DNA of 62,157 nucleotides from Caulobacteraceae bacterium. Lineage in GTDB: Bacteria; Pseudomonadota; Alphaproteobacteria; Caulobacterales; Caulobacteraceae. Numbering within the stretch: position 1 is the stretch's first letter; each line of letters opens with the position of its first letter. The DNA lies in the NCBI GenBank assembly GCA_003164925.1, contig PLRV01000041.1, forward strand, positions 1 to 62,157, in the 5' to 3' direction. The notes under the pieces were generated by a model. The model was not told where the DNA came from, did not search any database, and saw only the letters and a program-made list of their open reading frames with translations. Made by a program: the position numbers and the translations under genes. Shown here in pieces: positions 1-8,350 of the stretch.

Positions 1-10
1 TGGGTCCCCC

Positions 11-30
11 GGTTCGGCTTTCAGCCGACC
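11..30. terminator. Hairpin downstream of the first minus-strand gene
   Basis: A stem-loop pairs TCGGCT with AGCCGA, extended by a GG/CC pair across a one-base bulge. It lies 20 bp past the stop of the minus-strand gene ending at 50. No U-run follows it. The flanking GTGGGATGACGG resembles the intergenic repeat at 44510-44551, so it may be a repeat copy acting as a terminator. Confidence 0.4.
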
Positions 31-49
31 GTGGGATGACGGCGGGTGG

Positions 50-766
50 TCAGGGCGACGCGGCGCGGGCGGCGAAGCGGATCGGCTTAGTCACCGCCGT
101 TAGCCGTCGGGCGTCCGCCTCCTCGGCCATCAGCGCCGCCAAGGGCGCTCCGGCCGCGCCGCTGGCAATCTCGTCCTGGGCCCAGGCTTCCTCGGCCAAT
201 TGCGGCCAGTCGGGCTCAAGGCGCAGGTCCCGGCAGATGTGGGCGATGATCTCGCTGACGGGGCGGGACAACAGGTCGCCATAGAGCTCGTCCTGGTCCA
301 GCCGGTCGACCGCATCGCGGGCCAGCCGTTCGACCTCTTCAATCGCCTTGCCCTGCGCCCAGGCGACGCGCCGGACGATGCGATGAATGCGGGCCATTTG
401 GCGCCGCAGAAGGTCCGGTCGATCGACCTTCTGGTCAATCTTCTCGCTACGGACCTCCCGCGCCGCCTTGGCCTCCAGGGCCTGCAGGTCGGCGATCAGC
501 TTGGATTGCAGCAGGATGGTCAGGCGCACCGCCCGCGCCACACGGGCATAGGCCATGGGGGCGGCGGCGCGGACGGCGTCGTCTGACCCCTCATCGGTGG
601 CGGCGCGCTCGATGGCCCGGGCGATCTCCAGCCCGCCCTCGGCCAACTGGCCCAGGATCCACAGCTGGCGCTCAAGCAGGGGCCGCGCCCAGTCGCCGGC
701 GTCATCGGCGCAGGCGGGGGCGTCGGTCTGAGCGGCGTTAGCGGGGGCTGTGTCGGCGACGGTCAT
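50..766 (-). CDS. Hypothetical alphaproteobacterial protein
   Basis: A 238-residue soluble protein with no signal peptide or membrane segment. It is mostly predicted helix, rich in Ala, Arg and Glu, with a charged central stretch (about residues 95-150) that could be coiled coil or nucleic-acid binding. I do not recognise a named domain. Codon use matches its neighbours and the frame is open throughout, so it is very probably real. The upstream gene is divergent at 1047, leaving a 280-bp intergenic region that must hold both promoters. Function unknown. Confidence 0.7.
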   Translation of the reverse strand: MTVADTAPANAAQTDAPACADDAGDWARPLLERQLWILGQLAEGGLEIARAIERAATDEGSDDAVRAAAPMAYARVARAVRLTILLQSKLIADLQALEAKAAREVRSEKIDQKVDRPDLLRRQMARIHRIVRRVAWAQGKAIEEVERLARDAVDRLDQDELYGDLLSRPVSEIIAHICRDLRLEPDWPQLAEEAWAQDEIASGAAGAPLAALMAEEADARRLTAVTKPIRFAARAASP

Positions 767-1046
767 GGGTGGAACAAAGAGTGAAAATCAGCAAGTGATT
801 TGTCAAGGTTCACAGCGAGGGCGCTGCGGCAGACTGGGCCAGCAGTGGGCGCGTGGCCCTCTTTCCTAGTTGTCGGAGGTCGTGGGCGTCGTCGAACCCG
901 CGCCGATGACCGAACGGCGGAGTCTTCCGAAAACGGGGGTTTTTGGGAATGGGCGCCAATCCGATATGGAACGTCGGTTGCGCTACCCGTTGGAAACCGG
1001 CCGTACGATGGTAGGCTAAGCGCAAAAGGGGGAAGCAACAGAAGCC

Positions 1047-2789
1047 ATGACCATCTTTCCGCCGTCTCGCGAAGAATTGTGCGATGAGCTGTCCAGGCTC
1101 CTGGACAGCAAGGTCTTTGCTGCTTCGCGGCGTTCTCAGCAATTGCTGGAATATTTTGTCAATCAGCTGCTGCTGGGGACGGCTGATCAAGTGAAAGAGT
1201 ACGCCATCGGCGTGGATGTGTTCGGCCTCGCCCCGTCGTTCAACCCTCAGCTTGACACTATCGTGCGCAACGAGATCTGGCGGCTGCGCAGCAAGCTATC
1301 GACCTATTACGACGGCGAGGGCAAGGGTAATCCCCTGCGCATCGGTTTCCGGTCGCGTTCCTTGGAGCCTGTAGCCCAATACCGGTCGGAGGGAACCCCA
1401 TCCGCGACGAGGTCGAGCCCCGTGCACTTGCTTCGACGCGTCGCCGTGCTGCCGTTCGTCGCCATCGGGCCGCAGGACGAGGCTTTCAACGACGGTCTGG
1501 CCACCGAGGTGATGGTCCGGCTGGGCGCGCGCAGCGACCTGCAGATTATCTCGCGCACCTCGTCCTTCGCGTTCAAGGGGCAGAACTGCAATGTGCGCGA
1601 GATCGCGGCCAAGCTGGACGCCCATCTGCTGGTGGAGGGCGCCGTGCAGATGGGGGACTGCGGCCTGCGCGTCACCACGCTCCTGACCGACGCGGCCAGC
1701 GGCGCACACATTCACTCGGCCACCTATGATCGAAAAGCCGCGCCCTCTTTGCGCATGCAAGAGGAGTTGGCGCAAGAAATCGCCGCGGACATCGGTGGCC
1801 TGTTGCTGCAGAGGGCCGGCGAGTCGGTGGGCGGCCGCGAGAAGAGCGCCTATTTGGACTCCCTGATGCGCATGCGCTTCCAGTTCAAGTATCAGCCGGG
1901 AGCGGCAGCGGAACTGGCCAATTCCATCAAATTCTTCCAGGCGGCCGCGCAGTCGCAACCAGCCAGCCGGCCGATACGCCGCGCCCTTTCCGTCAGCGTC
2001 GGCACCCTCATGTCACTCGGCGGCTCCGCGATACCGGCCGGCACGTCTCAGCTGTTGGCTCCAGCGGAGCCGAGGGACGATTACGATGAAATGGATCTCG
2101 AGAGGCGGGTGTGCGCGGGCATGGTCGCCATGTACAGGGGCCAATATGGCGAAGCGGCCGACCTGCTGCACCGCGCGGTGGAGCTGCATCCCGCCGAGAG
2201 CATGGCGCATGTGGCCCTGGGCATGCAGCTGTTGAACGCAGGCCGACTGGAAGAGGCGCTGCAGGCCATCTCTGTCGGCCAGAGCCTCGACCCTCTATCG
2301 GCGATCAATGCCGGCCTGTTGGCGGTGGTCTTGTTCAACCTGGAACGCACCGATGCTGCGCGCGAACAGGCCGCGCTTTGCCTGACGCTCGATCCGAAGA
2401 ATATAATGGCCCAGGTCGTGCTCGCGGACATCGAACTGATTTGCGGCCGGCGCGAAACGGCCTTGGACAAGTATTTCGAGCTTTGCCGGATGTCGAACGG
2501 ACATCCGATGGCCTTGGGAAAGCTGGGATATATCTATGGACTTGAGGGCAAGCGGTCCAAGGTGGAAAACATCCTCAATACCTTGCTCGCCCAGGCCGAC
2601 GAGCCCGGCCGGGTCGCGCCGTCCATAGCGCTGGCCTATCTGGGTCTGGGCGACGCCAAGAAAGCCCTGGCCTGGGTGCGGACCGCAGCGGAACAGAACG
2701 CGCTGATCGACATGATTCCGAGCATGCCGTTCTGCGACGCCCTCCGGTCGGACCCGAAGTTCACCGCCCTGATCCCCGATCTGCGCTGA
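1047..2789 (+). CDS. TolB-like/TPR regulatory protein
   Basis: A 580-residue cytoplasmic protein in three parts. Residues about 5-100 match the N-terminal module seen in many acidobacterial and proteobacterial TPR regulators (QVKEYAIGVDVFG, then IVRNEIWRLRSKL, a winged-helix-like segment). Residues about 130-255 form a TolB/FlgO-like domain starting RVAVLPF and including LLVEGAVQ. Residues about 345-570 are TPR repeats. It has no transmembrane span or catalytic motif. A purine-rich Shine-Dalgarno tract lies at 1027-1035. It sits immediately upstream of the SnoaL/TonB-receptor genes on the same strand, so a regulatory role over them is inferred from position only. Confidence 0.7.
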   Translation: MTIFPPSREELCDELSRLLDSKVFAASRRSQQLLEYFVNQLLLGTADQVKEYAIGVDVFGLAPSFNPQLDTIVRNEIWRLRSKLSTYYDGEGKGNPLRIGFRSRSLEPVAQYRSEGTPSATRSSPVHLLRRVAVLPFVAIGPQDEAFNDGLATEVMVRLGARSDLQIISRTSSFAFKGQNCNVREIAAKLDAHLLVEGAVQMGDCGLRVTTLLTDAASGAHIHSATYDRKAAPSLRMQEELAQEIAADIGGLLLQRAGESVGGREKSAYLDSLMRMRFQFKYQPGAAAELANSIKFFQAAAQSQPASRPIRRALSVSVGTLMSLGGSAIPAGTSQLLAPAEPRDDYDEMDLERRVCAGMVAMYRGQYGEAADLLHRAVELHPAESMAHVALGMQLLNAGRLEEALQAISVGQSLDPLSAINAGLLAVVLFNLERTDAAREQAALCLTLDPKNIMAQVVLADIELICGRRETALDKYFELCRMSNGHPMALGKLGYIYGLEGKRSKVENILNTLLAQADEPGRVAPSIALAYLGLGDAKKALAWVRTAAEQNALIDMIPSMPFCDALRSDPKFTALIPDLR

Positions 2790-2882
2790 GGGCCGCCTGT
2801 TAGGGCGGGCCGCCGCGGCGGCGATGGTCGAGACCTCCTGAGACTATCGGGGTCGGCTGCGATCGCGCATGAACCGCGACAG

Positions 2883-2904
2883 CGGCCCCCTTTGCGGGGG
2901 GCCG
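2883..2904 (+). terminator. GC hairpin between regulator and SnoaL gene
   Basis: A perfect 8-bp stem (CGGCCCCC with GGGGGCCG) closes a 6-base loop. It has no U-run, so it may attenuate rather than fully terminate transcription between the TPR gene and the next gene. Confidence 0.4.
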
Positions 2905-2934
2905 AACGTGTCCAACGCATAGGGATGGAATAGA

Positions 2935-3552
2935 GTGACAAAACATTTCTCGCGGCGGCTGGCGATTTTTGCTGTCGCCGGCGCGCTGGCTGCGCCGCAG
3001 GCTTTTGCTGCAGCGCCGCGCGCTGTTCCTTCAGAGTCTTACGCCGATACGCGCGCCCACGTCGAAAACCTTATCTCGCAATACCTGTGGGCGTTCGACA
3101 CTCAGGACGACGAAGCCCTAGCCAGCCTATTCGCGCCCGACGGCGAGGTGGTGATGAAGGGGGCCGACATCCCGACGCCGATGGTGTTTCACGGCCACGA
3201 GAAGATCCGTTCCTTCGTCGATATGATGCGGAAACGGACCAAGATGCCGCCGCATGCAGAGCTGCAATTCTCGCCCAATATTCACCTGACGGCCAACCTC
3301 GTGCTGACGGTGGATGGCAATAGGGCCAGCAGCAAGATCTACTGGTTCACCGTCCGGCGCGGAAACAACGTCGATCAGATCACCCTGCCAAATCCAAACC
3401 CGTCCTTCTTCGCCTCTCTGGGCCGCTATGAGCAGGAGTACGTGAAGCAGAACGGCAAGTGGATGTTCAAACGCGTGACCATCGCGGAGATGAACAGGGA
3501 CACTGTGGCCCCGCCGGTGACTGCGGCCCCCGGCGCCTCGACCCAGCCCTGA
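2935..3552 (+). CDS. Exported SnoaL-like (NTF2-fold) protein
   Basis: A 205-residue protein starting with GTG and carrying a Sec signal peptide ending near APQAFA (about residue 25). The mature part has the SnoaL_4-like pattern: an N-terminal helix pair (IENLISQYLWAFD type), DEALASLFAPDGEV, then the cone-shaped beta sheet ending KWMFKRVTIAE. NTF2-fold proteins of this kind include hydratases, isomerases and plain binding proteins, so no reaction can be assigned. It is only distantly like the two other SnoaL-like proteins in this locus (5928 and 13123). The next gene is the TonB-dependent receptor, 88 bp downstream, which suggests co-expression. Confidence 0.75.
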   Translation: MTKHFSRRLAIFAVAGALAAPQAFAAAPRAVPSESYADTRAHVENLISQYLWAFDTQDDEALASLFAPDGEVVMKGADIPTPMVFHGHEKIRSFVDMMRKRTKMPPHAELQFSPNIHLTANLVLTVDGNRASSKIYWFTVRRGNNVDQITLPNPNPSFFASLGRYEQEYVKQNGKWMFKRVTIAEMNRDTVAPPVTAAPGASTQP

Positions 3553-3640
3553 CGATAAAGTTCCTTCACTGATCTATCACGCACCACAACGACGACTGAT
3601 AAACAAAGCGATGTCGTCGCAAAAATGGGGAGAAAACAAC

Positions 3641-5872
3641 ATGACGACCATAAAGCGGCATTATTTGAAACTGATGGCCGGAGCCGCGGCGTGCGGACCG
3701 TTGATCTGGGCAGGTCCCGCCTTCTGCCAGACGGTTGCGAACGCTAGTTCGGGCGCCGCGGCGGCCACCGCTTTACCGGAGGTCGTCGTCACGGCCGAAC
3801 ACCGCGTCGGCAATGTTCAGCGCACGGCCGCTTCGGTCAGCGTGCGCACGGGTAAGGAGTTGGCGATTACCGGCCGCTACCAGCTGTCGCAGATTATCGA
3901 GGATGTGCCCGGTATCGCCGGCGCCGCGGCGACAAACTCCGGCTCGTCGTTCGGCGCTGGCAGCGACTCTCCGTCTTCCGGTCTGACGATCCGCGGAATT
4001 CCATCCAACTTGCCGGCCGGAGGCTCCGTGGTGGGCGTTGCGCCTGCGGCCGCCCTCTATGTCGACGGTGTGTACGAAGGATTGGGCGGCTCCTACGACA
4101 TAGATCGCGTCGAAGTTCTGCGTGGTCCCCAAGGAACGCTCTACGGACGCAGCGCCACTTCAGGCCTGATAGCCGTCAATACGGCCGACCCCCAACTCCA
4201 TAGCTGGGGCGGCAATGCGTCGATCGAGTTGGGTAATTACGCTCTGCAGCACTACACAGCGGCCCTGAACGCGCCGATCGTGGATGATGTTCTGGCCGTG
4301 CGGGTCTCCGGCAACCACTATCAGCGCAATGGGTTTTATTCCGCCGACGGCGGTTTCAACTCAAGCAACGACGCCAAGATCAAGTTGCTTTACGAGCCGA
4401 CTCAGAGCTTCTCGCTGCTGTTCGGCGCCGCGATCGAGGACAATATCCAGAACAGCGGCGGGACCACCGTCAACCTCGCGACGCCGAACTCCTACCAATA
4501 TGTGCCTACAGCCCTGGGCCCCGGCAGCAACGAAAGCCGACAATATTGGGCCTTGGCCAAATGGGACCTCGGTCCGGCGACGCTCACCTACCAACCGGCC
4601 TACCGCACGTTCCAGGAGAGCTTCGACATTCCCGTGAAGGCGGGCTCTCTCACGCTTAACCAGACGGGCTCCATAAGCAACGACCATTTCATGACGCACG
4701 AGCTGCGTTTAGCGTCCAATCCAGGCTCAATGGTCACCTGGCAGGTCGGGACGCTCTACTACGACAACAACCTGGCGAGCACCAGCAACCTGGTATTTGT
4801 TAGTCCGCCGTTGGGCCTGCTTTACAACGCCGACATCCCCAAGAAGGAAACCGAAGCGCTGGGCGTGTTCGGCGAAGCCACCTATCCTTTCGCGGATTCG
4901 TGGCGGGTGACCGCCGGCGCGCGCTACGACTACACCAAGGTGCAAGTCGAAGAGACTTACACAACTCAACCGCCGACTTTTCCACCACAGCTGATTTCGC
5001 AATCGATCGGCGGCGAAGCCGGCGAACGCCGCTTTTACACCACCACCTACAAGGCCCGGCTGGAGCATGATCTGACCCCGCAGAACTTGCTCTACGCCTC
5101 GGTTTCCACGGGCTTTTCTCCGGGCGACGTGACCCTCACGACGGGCCAATCGTCCAATCCGATCGTGCTCGATATCAAGTCCGAAATCCTGACGGCCTAC
5201 GAGGTCGGATCGAAGAACAGATTTCTGGAAAACAAACTCCAAGTTAACGGCGCTCTGTTCTACTACGATTACGGCGGCTACCAAGTCGCCAACATCAATT
5301 TCACCCCGCAACTCTCCACTCCCTCGTACGGCACGGTCAACATTCCGGTGAAGGCGTTGGGCGGCGAGTTGGAGATGATCTATCAGCCCACTACGGCTGA
5401 TCGCCTGAACCTCAATCTGGCTTACACGAACGCCTACTATACCGGGCGGTCCAGCACGATCGTCCCGACCGGCCCAGGGACCTCCGAGCCCGCCAGCGAT
5501 TTTATCGCGCTTGATGGCATTCCCAATGTCGTGCCGTTCACCGCCGATGCCGGTTACGATCATACCGTCCTGTTGCCCGGCGGCTCGAAACTGACGCTAC
5601 ACGCCGACGCGCGTTATCTCTCAGCGCACAACAGCAGCGGGGTGTCGCCGGGCCAGCTTGCCCAGGGAGCCTATCCCTACGTGCGCGTGGGCGACGAAGT
5701 GGTCGGCGACCTCAATGTCATGTGGGCGTACCAGAATTATTCCGTGGTCGGCTACGTCCGGAATGTGGGCGACAACCGGTATAAGAGCGCTGTGACGTTG
5801 AACGCGCAGGCTTACACCGTGACCCCCTATGATCCGCGCACCTTCGGCGTCGTTGTCAGCGTCCGCTTTTAA
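3641..5872 (+). CDS. TonB-dependent outer-membrane receptor
   Basis: A 743-residue receptor. A signal peptide (about 1-29) is followed by a TonB box, LPEVVVTAE, at 45-53, a plug domain with RVEVLRGPQGTLYG, and a long beta-barrel ending in the terminal aromatic FGVVVSVRF. An in-frame ATG lies 30 bp upstream at 3611, but ATG 3641 has a GGGGAG Shine-Dalgarno 8 bases ahead and gives a proper signal peptide. Such receptors import scarce large substrates using TonB energy. The barrel gives no obvious substrate class and there is no siderophore or SusD-type partner nearby, so the ligand is unknown. The downstream exported proteins are its likely partners. Confidence 0.93.
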   Translation: MTTIKRHYLKLMAGAAACGPLIWAGPAFCQTVANASSGAAAATALPEVVVTAEHRVGNVQRTAASVSVRTGKELAITGRYQLSQIIEDVPGIAGAAATNSGSSFGAGSDSPSSGLTIRGIPSNLPAGGSVVGVAPAAALYVDGVYEGLGGSYDIDRVEVLRGPQGTLYGRSATSGLIAVNTADPQLHSWGGNASIELGNYALQHYTAALNAPIVDDVLAVRVSGNHYQRNGFYSADGGFNSSNDAKIKLLYEPTQSFSLLFGAAIEDNIQNSGGTTVNLATPNSYQYVPTALGPGSNESRQYWALAKWDLGPATLTYQPAYRTFQESFDIPVKAGSLTLNQTGSISNDHFMTHELRLASNPGSMVTWQVGTLYYDNNLASTSNLVFVSPPLGLLYNADIPKKETEALGVFGEATYPFADSWRVTAGARYDYTKVQVEETYTTQPPTFPPQLISQSIGGEAGERRFYTTTYKARLEHDLTPQNLLYASVSTGFSPGDVTLTTGQSSNPIVLDIKSEILTAYEVGSKNRFLENKLQVNGALFYYDYGGYQVANINFTPQLSTPSYGTVNIPVKALGGELEMIYQPTTADRLNLNLAYTNAYYTGRSSTIVPTGPGTSEPASDFIALDGIPNVVPFTADAGYDHTVLLPGGSKLTLHADARYLSAHNSSGVSPGQLAQGAYPYVRVGDEVVGDLNVMWAYQNYSVVGYVRNVGDNRYKSAVTLNAQAYTVTPYDPRTFGVVVSVRF

Positions 5873-5927
5873 ACGTGGGCCAACTTTCAAGTCCAATTGA
5901 TAGATCGAACTCGAGAGGAGCACTATT

Positions 5928-6461
5928 GTGAGAGCGCCGAAGTATTTCCTGGTCGCTATGCTCGCCGTCCTGGTGGGGACAGCGGCATTGGTCACAAGCA
6001 CGCATGCCGGAACATATACGACCAAAGAGAAGGCGAACATAAAGCTGGTCGGCGATTTCTATGCTGCTCTCGAGCAGGATTATCTGCACGGCAGCCAGAA
6101 CGTTCGCCACATCGCCGAGCGGTACCTGAAGCCCGACTATATACAGCATATGGAGGCCGCGCAGGCCTTTGGCCCGGGGCGGGAAGGATATATCCGCATG
6201 TTCGAGCAAAAGCCGGCGGTGCCGCCCCCGGCGGGCGGTCGCGTAGCGCCTCCGCCGATGAAGGTGTTGGCGCTGATGGCCCAGGGAGACCTGGTGGTCC
6301 GCATCAACAGCCGGCCAGGCGGAGCGCCCGATCAAAGGCCGATCTACATATTCAACCTGTTCCGCGTACAGGACGGCAAGCTGGCCGAACACTGGGACGG
6401 CTATTCTCGCCCGATCGAGCAAGCCGCCCCTGCAGCGGGCGTCTCCAGCGGCGGGAAGTGA
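5928..6461 (+). CDS. Exported SnoaL-like protein, copy 1
   Basis: A 177-residue protein with GTG start, strong Shine-Dalgarno GAGAGGAG at 5913-5920 and a signal peptide to about residue 28. The mature part is NTF2-like of the SnoaL polyketide-cyclase type: PDYIQH at 69-74, GDLVVRI near 120, and a C-terminal strand pair with LFRVQDGKLAEHWDGYS. It is a clear paralog of the protein at 13123, sharing all of these motifs. It is the first member of a SnoaL-A-B triplet with only 5 bp to the next start. Function beyond the fold is unknown; a small hydrophobic ligand would suit the family. Confidence 0.8.
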   Translation: MRAPKYFLVAMLAVLVGTAALVTSTHAGTYTTKEKANIKLVGDFYAALEQDYLHGSQNVRHIAERYLKPDYIQHMEAAQAFGPGREGYIRMFEQKPAVPPPAGGRVAPPPMKVLALMAQGDLVVRINSRPGGAPDQRPIYIFNLFRVQDGKLAEHWDGYSRPIEQAAPAAGVSSGGK

Positions 6462-6466
6462 GTTCC

Positions 6467-7207
6467 ATGACACATGGACCCGTTGGCCATCGGCTGGGCC
6501 TTTGCGTGGCTGCCATGGCCGGCGCCTTTGTAGCTGTCGGGCTCGCGACGTCAGCCCCTGCTCAGGCCGCTACGCCCAATCTGGAAGGCGTGTGGAAAAT
6601 CGCCGCACCGACCAACACCCTCAAGCCGGTCGGCGGGGACCCTCCCTTCACCGCCGAAGGGCGCAAGCAATACAATGAGAACAAACGCCTGCAGGCCAAG
6701 GGGGCCTACGACGACTACGACATCACGATGTCACGGTGCAACAGTCCGGGCACGCCGCGGCTGATGCTGACGCCCGAACGCTTCAAGATCTGGCAGCAGC
6801 TCGGGGTCCTGACCTTTGACTTCGAATGGAACGGCGCCCTGCGTCAGATCGACGCCAGCGGTCGTCCACCCATAGTGGACCCCCTGGGCCGGGGGCTGGT
6901 CCCGACGATGACCGGAACCTCCAGGGGGCATTGGGAAGGCGATACCCTGGTCGCGCAGACCACCAACCTCTCCGACCGCACGCTGCTTGACGACCTGGTT
7001 CCCCACACCGCGGATCTAAAGGTGATAGAGCGCCTCCGCCTCTTGGACCGCGATACCCTCGAAGACCGCATCACCATTGAGGACCCCGCCTATTTCACGC
7101 GGCCCTGGGAGGCGGTGGTCATCTACAAGCGCCAGCCGGAGGAATTGTTCCCCCAGGACGTCTGTCTGGACCGTCTCCAAGCGCATCAACCGATTTTCCC
7201 GCAATGA
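6467..7207 (+). CDS. Exported protein of unknown family A, copy 1
   Basis: A 246-residue protein. The frame is open further upstream, but ATG 6467 lies 5 bp after the previous stop and begins a good signal peptide (to about residue 35). The mature protein is beta-rich with conserved marks LEGVWKIA, SRCNSPG (Cys91), GHWEGDTLV, EDRITIEDP, FTRPWEAVV and DVCLDR (Cys233). It is a paralog of the protein at 12373. Similar uncharacterised exported proteins occur in Acidobacteria and Caulobacterales; no reaction is known to me. The two conserved cysteines could form a disulfide. Its stop overlaps the first possible start of the next gene. Confidence 0.8.
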   Translation: MTHGPVGHRLGLCVAAMAGAFVAVGLATSAPAQAATPNLEGVWKIAAPTNTLKPVGGDPPFTAEGRKQYNENKRLQAKGAYDDYDITMSRCNSPGTPRLMLTPERFKIWQQLGVLTFDFEWNGALRQIDASGRPPIVDPLGRGLVPTMTGTSRGHWEGDTLVAQTTNLSDRTLLDDLVPHTADLKVIERLRLLDRDTLEDRITIEDPAYFTRPWEAVVIYKRQPEELFPQDVCLDRLQAHQPIFPQ

Positions 7208-7239
7208 TCCGGTTTAACTCTGATTTGGAGCGCCTCCAT

Positions 7240-8187
7240 ATGAGGGCTGAAATTTCCTGGCGCCACGGTCTGAAAGGGCTGGCCCTGGCGGGCGCCGCCG
7301 CGCTGGCGCTCGGCGCGGGCGCTGCGGGGGCGCAGCCCAGTGGCCCGCCGCCGGGTGCGGGCGGGCCTGGAGGTCCGCCGGGAGGTCAGGCGTTTGGTCC
7401 GCCTCCGGAACCGCCGATGCCCCCCGCCGAGAACCTGGTGGCTGAGTTGCCTGCACCCACGGTACCCCGCATGAGGCCCGTACCGGCTCCGGCCGCGGAC
7501 TCGCCCATGCCGGCCGCCGACCCACGTGACCTACGGGGGACATGGTTCCACAACCAGAGGCTCGAGTTCCGCATGCAGCGGGACATGTATGGCGTCTCCG
7601 TCCCCTACAACATGGATGGGGCCAAGGTCCTCGCCCGTCGCGTCACTTCGCTGAAGGAAGGCAAGCCGTACATCAACGCCTCCGCCATCTGCCGCCCACC
7701 CGGTCCGCAGTGGCAGCGCGATCTAAACTTCCCTTTTCAGATCTTCCAGTCGAAGGATTGGATCCAATTCGTGTTCGAGGAATACCACGGCCGCTGGCAT
7801 GTGATCCTGAATCCGGCCAAGGCGCCGCGTCCGGCCCAGAAGGACTACATGGGCTATTCGGTCGGCCATTGGGATGGTGGCACGCTGGTGGTCGAAAGCA
7901 AAAACTTCAAGCAGGCCCTCTGGCTGGATGTCGACGGCACGCCGCTGTCGGCGAACGGCAAGCTCATCCAGCGGATCCGCAAGGTCGACAACGGCGACCA
8001 CAATCCGTACCTGGAGATCATCACCACGATCGATGACCCGACCTATTACACGCGGCCCTGGTCGGTGGTCCGCACCTTCGGTTGGCATCCGGGCCTCACC
8101 GTCTTTAACGAATACAACTGCGAAGAGCAGATCGGAGACCCGAGCGTCAGCGCCGACGCCGGTCTCCTCCCCGAACCCCAACGCTGA
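7240..8187 (+). CDS. Exported protein of unknown family B, copy 1
   Basis: A 315-residue protein. ATG 7204 overlaps the upstream stop, but ATG 7240 gives a canonical signal peptide (cleavage near AGAAGAQ, residue 31) and has GGAG ahead of it, so it is preferred. A Pro/Gly-rich linker (about 33-95) precedes a beta-rich domain with LRGTWFH, ICRPPGPQWQRDLNFPF (Cys151), SVGHWDGGTLVV, TTIDDPTYYTRPW and EYNCEE (Cys294). It is a paralog of the protein at 11558 and shares the CxxPG, GHWxGxTLV and IxDP..YTRPW layout with family A. Function unknown. Confidence 0.78.
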   Translation: MRAEISWRHGLKGLALAGAAALALGAGAAGAQPSGPPPGAGGPGGPPGGQAFGPPPEPPMPPAENLVAELPAPTVPRMRPVPAPAADSPMPAADPRDLRGTWFHNQRLEFRMQRDMYGVSVPYNMDGAKVLARRVTSLKEGKPYINASAICRPPGPQWQRDLNFPFQIFQSKDWIQFVFEEYHGRWHVILNPAKAPRPAQKDYMGYSVGHWDGGTLVVESKNFKQALWLDVDGTPLSANGKLIQRIRKVDNGDHNPYLEIITTIDDPTYYTRPWSVVRTFGWHPGLTVFNEYNCEEQIGDPSVSADAGLLPEPQR

Positions 8188-8350
8188 ATAGGGCCAGATG
8201 GGCATTCAAGGTGGGGCCGCGCACCACTTTCCTTGGCTCCACACTTGGAGAGCGACGTTCGCGGAAAATGAGTGAGCGATGTCCCCACATTTGCACGCCC
8301 ACAAAATCGTCAAATGGGCGGGGGGCAAAGCGGGCTCGCCCTCCCTTTCG

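Noticed and set aside
3611-3640. Earlier start of the TonB-dependent receptor
   Set aside because: ATG 3641 has the better ribosome site and gives a normal signal peptide.
5897-6466. N-terminal extension of the family A protein at 6467
   Set aside because: It overlaps the SnoaL-like gene in another frame and would hide the signal peptide.
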